Below, piece by piece: positions 57,624 to 64,000 of a stretch of DNA of 64,000 nt; position 1 is the stretch's first letter, and every line of letters begins with the position of its first letter. Location of the stretch: assembly GCA_963682175.1 (NCBI GenBank), contig OY821789.1:31502188-31566187 (forward strand), in the 5' to 3' direction. The position numbers and the translations under genes are program-made. This DNA is from Triglochin maritima (Eukaryota > Streptophyta > Magnoliopsida > Alismatales > Juncaginaceae). The notes beneath the pieces are model-generated. The model was not told the DNA's origin. It saw only the letters and a program-made list of their open reading frames with translations, and made no database searches.

Positions 57624-58481
57624 CTCCATATGGCCTATGTGGGTGCCGATTGGCCGGTTAGGTGCCAATAGTCAGCTGGCAACAACCTTTTGATCCGTGA
57701 TCTGCACGTACGAACGTAATTTAAACCAATCACCATAACATCCATTCTACTGATACAAACATTATATGTGACGGCGCGGGACGCTAAATTCCATGCAAAT
57801 TAAGACATAACAAACTTTAAATTGAAATTTTATTATTTGACAACAAGAAGGTCTCTGGTAGTTCATCTAAAGGTCGTGATGGAGCTCCAGCAATCTTGTT
57901 GGACCTTCACCAGAATTGTGACGACTTAACGAGATTGCTGTAGCTTCGGCAACCTCATAGGGCATTTGCAGGAGGTTCGGGATATAGGGTATAGATCGAT
58001 CAATGGAAGTTTTTGCTAAAATTTTCTGGCTATCTATGATCTGTCTGTTCGTCTGTAAAGATCTCTCGTATATTGCTAGATTTCTATCTTTCTAATGCAG
58101 CTCAATTTTTAACTGTAGACAATAAAAGGAAGTGAACGGTGATGAGAAATTAATTGCATTAGAAAGGAACCCGAGGAGCCCAAAACACACCCAAAAAAAA
58201 GAAAAGGTACGAGATATAAATTTAATCCAACAACAGAACCTGGCTATGTAGTTAGCACATCAAAGTGAGGAAGATCACAAGCAAGAAGGAGGAGATTCCT
58301 CCAGGTTACTACGAGTTGGGCATCAGCACCAATATGTTCGTAACCTCTGGATACGAGAATTGCCAACATTATGTTTTGATAATAATAATATAAGAACTTG
58401 CGAACACTTTAGCCTCTATAAATACACAACCAGTGATGACGTTCGTTGATGTGGAATCAAAGCCGGATTCCTTCAGTTTCC
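57624..58481. other. Intergenic DNA with an exon-like minus-strand segment
   Basis: On the minus strand 58091-57867 forms a 75-codon open segment between an AG acceptor and a TAG stop (contains ILAKTSIDRSIPYIPNLL). No partner exon or known domain could be attached. On the plus strand a TATA-like CTATAAATAC lies at about 58436-58445, just before the MITE at 58485. Neither is strong enough for a gene. Confidence 0.4.
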
Positions 58482-58484
58482 TTA

Positions 58485-59878
58485 GAGCATTGCTTATCGG
58501 CAGAATTTTGAGGTCGTGAACGACCCTCACGATCCGGTTACACAAATTTTAACAGCAGAAAAACTCGGTCATCTTCGCCCGGGTCGTCGACCCGGTTGTC
58601 CAGGTCATCCAACCCGGACGCGCCATGTGGCGCGTCCGGGTTGAATTTTTTTTTGATTTTTTTTGATTTTTGTTTTTATTTTTTTAATTTTTTTGTTTGA
58701 GTTTTTTTAGAATTTGTTTTTTGAAAATTCGTTTTATAATTGTTTTGATTTTTTAGAATTTTTTTTAATTTTTTTTAAATTTTTACCAAGATGGACCCCG
58801 AAATGATGTGGAGGAGAGAGGTGGCTGTGTTGGGTTGTGGTTAAGAGGTGAATAGTGTAAGAAAGAGAAGAATGTGGGTTGAGAAAAGAGAAAGCTGACG
58901 TGGAAGAGAGGGAAAGTAGATTTTGAAGAGAGAAAGCTGATGACCGGGTCGTCCAGGTCATAGTTAGTGATGGTCTTAGACCATCACTTAGGCCGTCGTC
59001 CCTTAACGCTATTTTTTCTGGGTCGAGAACGACCGGTCATGGATGACCTTAGCATTTATGCTCTTAACACAGGGAAAACTTCGGTCGTGGATGACCCGGT
59101 CGTTCAAACGACCGGGTCGACGACCCGGTGGTCTATTATTTTAAGATTATTTTTTTTGGTTTTATTTTTGTTTTGATTTTTTTGTTTGAGTTTTTTTAAT
59201 TGTTTTTTTGAAAATACGTTTTACAATTATTTTGATTTTTTAGATTTTTTTAATTTTTTTTAAAATTTTACGAAGATGGACCCCGAAATGATGTGGAGGA
59301 GAGAGTTATGTTGTTGTGGGTTGTGTTGGGTTGTGGTCAAGAGGTGAATAGTGTAGGAAAGAAAAGAAGGTGAGTTGAGGAAAGAGAAGGTTGATGTGGA
59401 AGAAAGAGAAAACTGATTTTGAATAGAGAGAGAACTGATGATCGGGTCGTCGAGGTCATGGTAAGGGATGATCTTACCATGACCTGGACGACCCGGTCAT
59501 CATCTCTCTCTCTTCAAAATCAACTTTCTCTCTCTTCCACGTCAGTTTTCTCTTTCCTCAATGCACTCTTTTCTCTTTCCTACATTATTCACTTCTTAAC
59601 CACAACCCAACACAACCCACAACAACCTATCTCTCTCATCCACATCATTTCGGGGTCCATTTAGGTAAAAATTTAAAAAAAAAATAAAAAATTTCTAAAA
59701 AAATCAAAACAATTATAAAACGTATTTTCATCAAAAACAATTTAAAAAAATCAAACAAAAAATTTAAAATAAAATCAAAACTCAAACAAAACTTAAAAAA
59801 AACTAAAAAATATTTTTTTATTTAACGACCCAGTCACAGATGACCGGTCCTGGGGGATTTCCCCGTTAAGGAATGCTC
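58485..59878. mobile_element. Composite PIF/Harbinger-like element with direct and inverted copies
   Basis: Bounded by TTA repeats (58482-58484 and 59879-59881), with ends GAGCATTGCTTATCGGC and, on the other strand, GAGCATTCCTTAACGGGG. Inside are three related modules: one to about 59063, ending ATGCTC followed by TTA; a second in the same direction (about 59080-59466); and a third inverted to it (59474-59860). All contain the word gaccccgaaatgatgtgga or its complement, and T/A-rich tracts. A perfect 16-bp stem, 58610-58625 with 58628-58643, carries CAACCCGGACGCGCCA. No transposase. Confidence 0.7.
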
Positions 59879-59881
59879 TTA

Positions 59882-60660
59882 ATGTTCATGTTTCTCAATT
59901 TACTTCTGAATTTTAATATAATTGAAAATTCAAATTATACAATATTTTAATACATAGGAAAAGAGTTATCGTGCACGTTAAAATTCATAAAATTAGTTTC
60001 AATAATAACAAGACAAAAATAAAAATGAATGTACTATATTTGTCGGTATTTTATCTTATATTAAATGATTAACAAATTTTACGATTTTTGACGTGCATAG
60101 ATAACTCGCCTCACAGGTCAATATGTATATTGGGATTCAATTATATCAAAAATCAGAAGTGCATTAAATGAACTTGTCTCTCATGTAAATGGAGGGAATT
60201 CCAGTCCGTGGGATCACGATGCTAAAGAACATAATGGGCGGAGTAGAACTTATCTCTATGTTTTTTTAAAAGGCGGTGACTTCATCTCTAGTTCGATCAC
60301 ATTATCAACAATCATCATTGGTCTTAGAAAAATCAAGGGTTAATTGCAATTTGTCTTTTGTCATTTCACTCGGTAGCATTTTGCATCCCTGATGTTTAAA
60401 ACGTTGGACCCTGATTTTTAAAAGAAATCTGAGTTAGTTCAATTATTTCAGCTCGAAACATTTCAGAAATTAGAAGAAGAAAAATCAAAACATATGATGA
60501 GTGGAACAATTGCAAAAACTGGGCGATATGGCAGCATGGGGTGTGGTGCGTATTGGTTACAACATAAAATATTGGTTCTCCAGGATATATATCAACTTAT
60601 GTTTTGAAGTTTAATTACAAAGGCCGGACAAAACGAAAAGAACCCGTAGTTAAGGAACAA
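59882..60660. other. Intergenic DNA
   Basis: No feature recognised. Confidence 0.5.
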
Positions 60661-60856
60661 CATGTAATTTGCCCCTGTTATTATTCTTAACTTATTTCAA
60701 AGTCTGACATCGTTTTAGCTTTAAAATCAGAATATTTTTTGACTTAGGTGAAATTACTCATGTAATTTGCCGCTGTTATTATTCTTAACTTATTTCAAAG
60801 TCTGACATCGTTTTAGCTTTAAAATCAGAAAAATTTAACTTAGGCGAAATTTCATG
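60661..60856. repeat. Tandem duplication, 98-bp period
   Basis: Two copies, 60661-60758 and 60759-60856, both starting CATGTAATTTGCC and sharing aaagtctgacatcgttttagc. They differ by a few substitutions and a short gap. Confidence 0.85.
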
Positions 60857-61205
60857 AACAAACCAGATATTATTGTTTCAATTGGGAAGTTCATTGAGTA
60901 AGCAGGTGACGACTTAAGAAGACATTTGGATTTAGGCGAAACTTCGAGGAAAAAACCTGCAGTACTGCAGTTATTGTTGTTTTAATTAACAAACACTGTG
61001 CATCATAATCTGATGTAACTAATACCTCATAGATAAAGGAAAATAACGACTTGCGGTTGGTAAGTCGGGAAAGACAATTTGGTGTTGTTAATATAGTTAA
61101 AAGATGACGTGACAAACAATCACGCGCGACATGTTGCATTTCTAGTTTGAATTATTTTTATTAAGGTCTTTTATTATTTAAATGAGTGAATATAAACACA
61201 GAAGT
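60857..61205. other. Intergenic DNA before the right chromovirus
   Basis: No feature recognised. The last five bases, GAAGT (61201-61205), would be the target-site duplication of the element starting at 61206; its partner is outside the window. Confidence 0.5.
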
Positions 61206-61807
61206 TGTGAGATCCTAATCATAATTGAGTTTTAATGATGTTTAGGTGGTGATTAGGAGGAGATGAGATGGACGACTGAGATGGAGTGGAGTGGATGGTT
61301 GAGATGGATTGGAGGAAGATATTTATGGTGAAAAACTCTCTCTCTCTCTCTCTCTCTCACGACTCTCACTCTCTCTCGTTTCTCACTCTCTCTCTCCCTC
61401 TGGCGTGGAGGTGCCGAGCTCGGGCGTGGCAGAGGCGTGCTTCGGGTTTAGGTTGCTCGTGGAGGTGAGTCGTTGGTTTCTTAACCCTCCCCGCTCGTTT
61501 TGGTCATCTCCCTCCCTCGACCTAACTTGTGTTCTGTGGTCGTGGTTGGTTGGTGGAGGTCGACGAAGGTGGAGTCGTGCCTGTGGAGTGTCGAGGAGTT
61601 GTGATCGTTGACCGGGTGAGTCGTTCGTCGGTGGATCGTGATTTTGGGAAGAAGAGCTCGTGGAAGCGTCGTCGTGGTTCTTCGAAGGTTTCTTCAAATC
61701 TTCACGGTATGTCAAACTCGCTCACTTTAGTAGTGTGAGTATTTAGAAGTCGACAGTAGGTCTTTCGGCTCGTCGTAAGTAAACATGCAGCAGATTTTAC
61801 TGCCTGA

Positions 61808-62490
61808 TCGGTCGATCGGTTGGTGTAAACGGTCGACCGTTCTTAATGAGATTTCGGGTTCTGCCTCACACCAGTCGAACGATGCCCTTGGGGCGGTCGA
61901 ACGGTTGTGCATTTGAGGCAAGCCTGGTTAGTTTCGGTCGAACGAGTCCCCTTTGTCGTTCGACCGTGTGCATGTCATAGGTCGATTGAGGCATTGACCA
62001 TCTAAATGGTCGACTGCCTGTGTGACTTTGTCCGACCGGTGACTTAAGTTGGATTGGTGGTTGGTTCGACCGAAGGTGGTTCGGTCGATCAGACTTGATG
62101 TTGAGCTTGGGGGAATTCCCTGGTGGAATTCGGTCGACCGAGAGTGCTCGGGGGATCGACCGGATTCGTTAGTGAGAGTTGGGGGAATTCCATGGTGGAA
62201 TTCGGTCGACCGAGAGTGCTCGGGGGTTCGACCGGATTCGTTGTTGTGCGTGAGGGATTTTTCCCTGGTAACTTTCGGTCGAACGGGGCCCGTTTGCCGT
62301 TCGATCGATTGGTCGTTTTGTTCGTTGAACCTGGGAGGCGATTTCTAAACTGTCGTCCGGTCCTTGACTTTGGTTTGACCGAACGAGTGTGATTGATGGG
62401 AATTGGTCGACCGATGGAGTGCCGGTCGAGGTAATTGCCCTGTGTTTGTGAGATTCGGTCGACCGAGACTTTTGGTTCGGTCGACCGTTT
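61808..62490. repeat. Array of GGTCGACCG-type palindromes in the right LTR
   Basis: About twenty copies of CGGTCGACCG or variants (GTTCGACCG, GGTCGAACG, GGTCGATCG). Perfect copies are near 62131, 62203, 62457 and 62478. A 72-bp unit starting TTGGGGGAATTCC is duplicated in tandem (62107-62178 and 62179-62250) and carries two of the motifs each time. Confidence 0.9.
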
Positions 62491-62600
62491 GTGTCCAGTT
62501 TTGCACGTTGGAGGTGCAGTTGTCGTGGTCGTCCGTGTGGGGCGAGTTGTGGTGCCGATGTTCTTCCGGTAGGTGTGCTAGTGGGCACGTGTGTTGCGGT

Positions 62601-62940
62601 GGTTGGGTGAAAAAGCCCTGGAGCTCCGTAACTGTGTGAGAGCTGCGGTTGGGTGAAAGAGCCCCGAAGCCCAGCTAGTCTGTGCGGGGTTGGGTGAAAA
62701 AGCCCTCGAGCTCCGTAGTGCGTTCAGGTTGGGTGAAAGAGCCCTGAAACCTGAGCATGGACCGCGTGTTAAGGGTTGGGTGAAAAAGCCCTGGAGCCCT
62801 TGGACGTTTGGGTTGGGTGAAAAAGCCCTGGAGCCATTGGTCGTGTCGTGGTAGCTGCGGTGGTTGGGTGAAAAAGCCCTGGAGCCTCGTAACGGTGGTG
62901 TGTGTTGTGGTTGAGTGAAAGAGCCCTGGAGCCCAGCCTG
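62601..62940. repeat. Eight interspersed copies of a 24-bp repeat
   Basis: Copies start at 62601, 62647, 62688, 62727, 62774, 62811, 62862 and 62909, with spacing 37-51 bp and unlike spacers. The consensus begins GGTTGGGTGAAAAAGCCC and ends TGGAGC. It can form a short hairpin, GGG pairing with CCC. The left-edge LTR lacks it. Confidence 0.92.
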
Positions 62941-63313
62941 GTTTTGATGCTTTTCTTGTTGGCAGAATTGCATGCTAGGGTGCTTTTCAGTTCATGCAAT
63001 GTAGAGTTTGACATACGGGTTTCCTTCTAGAAACTCAGGCATTGTTGCGTGTTTGCTTTTCAGGCCGTGATCGGCGATAGGGGATGGTGACCGAGGAGAG
63101 GAGCGCTGCTACCTGATCCGACTTTATCTCATTTGAGGCCGGAGTGATTACTGTATCTATTGTTTAGCCTTTTGGATAGTAATCACACTTTTGAAATACT
63201 CGAATATATTATATATATATAGTGCACCTATTTCCTTTTATTGTGTAATATCCTCTGTTGATTGTGTGTTATTAAAATTCTAAATTCTTCCGCTATTTGA
63301 GGATGTTACAACT

Positions 63314-63325
63314 TGGTATCAGAGC
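63314..63325 (+). promoter_or_regulatory. Primer-binding site (initiator tRNA-Met)
   Basis: TGGTATCAGAGC, three bases after the LTR, complementary to the 3' end of initiator tRNA-Met. Confidence 0.93.
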
Positions 63326-63431
63326 GGTCGGTTCCGATGTCCTTATCCAAAGAAATCACCCTTAGAGTTTTAGAGTCTACATTAGTTCATGCATTCATGG
63401 TTTTGATGTGTGTTGTCTTCTTTGTGTATAA

Positions 63432-64000
63432 ATGCCTCCGAGCCGCGTGAGACCTCACCCACGGAACCGTAGCACCAGCGGTGAGGCTGGTGGCACAGAC
63501 TGGGCAGAGGAGTGACAGATGCTCTATGACACGGTGGGACAACTGGGTGCGATGCTGGATCGCCAGTCAGGCAGAGGAGAGCCAGCAACGACAGGAGCGA
63601 TGCTCGACTGCTTTATGAGATCCTTCAGGCGATTGATGCCCTTCGGAGAGGCAGGCAAGCATGGTAGGATATGTGTTGGGCGGAGACGCGTCCAACTGGT
63701 GGAGGACCACTTTTGCGGTGGTATTTGAGGGCAGGACTGACATCAGCTGGGAGGACTTCCTGCGGGAGTTCAATGAGCAGTATTTCCCAGAGCATGTTAG
63801 AGATGGGAGGAGAGAGGAGTTCATGACCCTCGAGTAGGGAGACACGACCCTGGCTGAGTATACCTGGAGGTTTAACGCGCGGGAGCGTTACTGTCCGGAG
63901 ATCTGTGTGACGCCGCTGCAGAGGGCGAGGAAGTTTGTACGGGGGCTCAGGAAGCACCTCCGTACTTAGGTGACGTACAGTATGCCGCAGACACTGGGCG
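63432..64000 (+). pseudogene. Chromovirus gag, N-terminal part, with stops and frameshifts
   Basis: ATG at 63432 opens MPPSRVRPHPRN and meets TGA at 63513-63515. Coding then continues in other frames: LLYEILQAIDALRRGRQA with a TAG after the next Trp, then DASNWWRTTFAVVFEGRTD and ISWEDFLREFNEQYFPEHV, a TAG at 63835-63837 where the family has Gln, EYTWRFNARERYCPE, RARKFVRGLRKHLRT and TAG at 63967-63969. These are the gag capsid landmarks (NWW, W-F---F---YFP, F--GL---L). The frame at 63742 and the starting frame differ, so at least one indel is present. The copy cannot make gag. The rest lies beyond the window. Confidence 0.85.

Larger units (their letters stand above)
61206..63310 (+). repeat. 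5' LTR of the right chromovirus (about 2.1 kb)
   Basis: Starts TGTGAGATCC and ends GAGGATGTTACA, followed three bases later by the primer-binding site. A TATA-like GATATTTATGG near 61316 precedes a CT repeat at 61334-61360, the probable start region. It contains about 20 GGTCGACCG-type words (61808-62490), a 72-bp tandem duplication (62107-62250) and an eight-copy repeat (62601-62940). Open frames here are not genes. Confidence 0.88.
61206..64000 (+). mobile_element. 5' part of a second chromovirus of the same family, cut by the window edge
   Basis: A complete 5' LTR (61206-63310), an initiator tRNA-Met primer-binding site (63314-63325) and a broken gag. Its LTR has the same length, ends and palindrome type as the one at 1788-3887, so both belong to one family, but the middle parts have diverged. 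It is a separate insertion in the same orientation. Confidence 0.88.

Noticed and set aside
57867..58091. Minus-strand 75-codon terminal exon
   Set aside because: It has an AG acceptor and a stop, but no partner exon or known domain; open segments of this size are expected by chance in 64 kb.
62601..62940. CRISPR array
   Set aside because: Repeats with unlike spacers, but inside a plant LTR next to a retrotransposon primer-binding site; no cas gene and eukaryotic context.
62578..63014. Minus-strand repeat protein with GSRAFSPN units
   Set aside because: The repeat peptide is only the translation of the 24-bp LTR repeat.

Overview
This is nuclear DNA of a flowering plant, probably a eudicot. 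It is AT-rich and intron-bearing. It carries plant-specific LTR retrotransposon lineages (a chromodomain Ty3/gypsy element, Athila/Tat-type Ty3 elements primed by tRNA-Asp, and a Ty1/copia element primed by initiator tRNA-Met), a coiled-coil NB-ARC-LRR immune receptor gene, and plant mobile domain (PMD) sequences. No tRNA, rRNA, CRISPR array or organellar gene was recognised. The species cannot be named from sequence alone.

Layout. 1-3887: 3' end of a chromovirus (RNase H, integrase, chromodomain, 2.1-kb LTR). 4108-4432: eroded copia reverse transcriptase scrap. 5767-11922: plus-strand Athila-type element coding only gag-protease, with a 5' LTR cut to 16 bp but a perfect target-site duplication. 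12002-16723: minus-strand copia element, complete by structure and broken in coding. 17358-24004: minus-strand three-exon CC-NB-ARC-LRR gene with a frameshift just after the P-loop. 25617-29830: MITEs, a PMD scrap and an LTR-like unit. 29915-31306: solo LTR. 31312-43346: degenerate Mutator-like element with transposase and OTU-like sequence on the plus strand and a convergent PMD gene on the minus strand, split by a complete, young minus-strand Athila-type element (34082-41477). 43738-44058: hAT MITE. 44807-50302: five-exon candidate PMD gene in uninterrupted, phase-consistent frame. 50309-61205: MITEs (hAT, Mutator and PIF/Harbinger types), a long foldback and small tandem duplications. 61206-64000: 5' LTR, primer-binding site and broken gag of a second member of the chromovirus family seen at the left edge, in the same orientation.

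How the parts relate. Only two stretches look like host genes: the NB-ARC-LRR gene, which is an immune receptor but probably a pseudogene here, and the PMD gene. The rest is a nested transposon landscape. Direct target-site duplications were read for the two Athila-type elements, the copia element, the solo LTR, three hAT MITEs (one more decayed), two Mutator-type MITEs and two PIF/Harbinger-type units, so those boundaries are firm. An unusual thread across the window is the palindrome CGGTCGACCG and close variants, repeated many times in both chromovirus LTRs, in the LTR-like unit near 28 kb and, more weakly, in the arms of the Mutator-type element near 57 kb.
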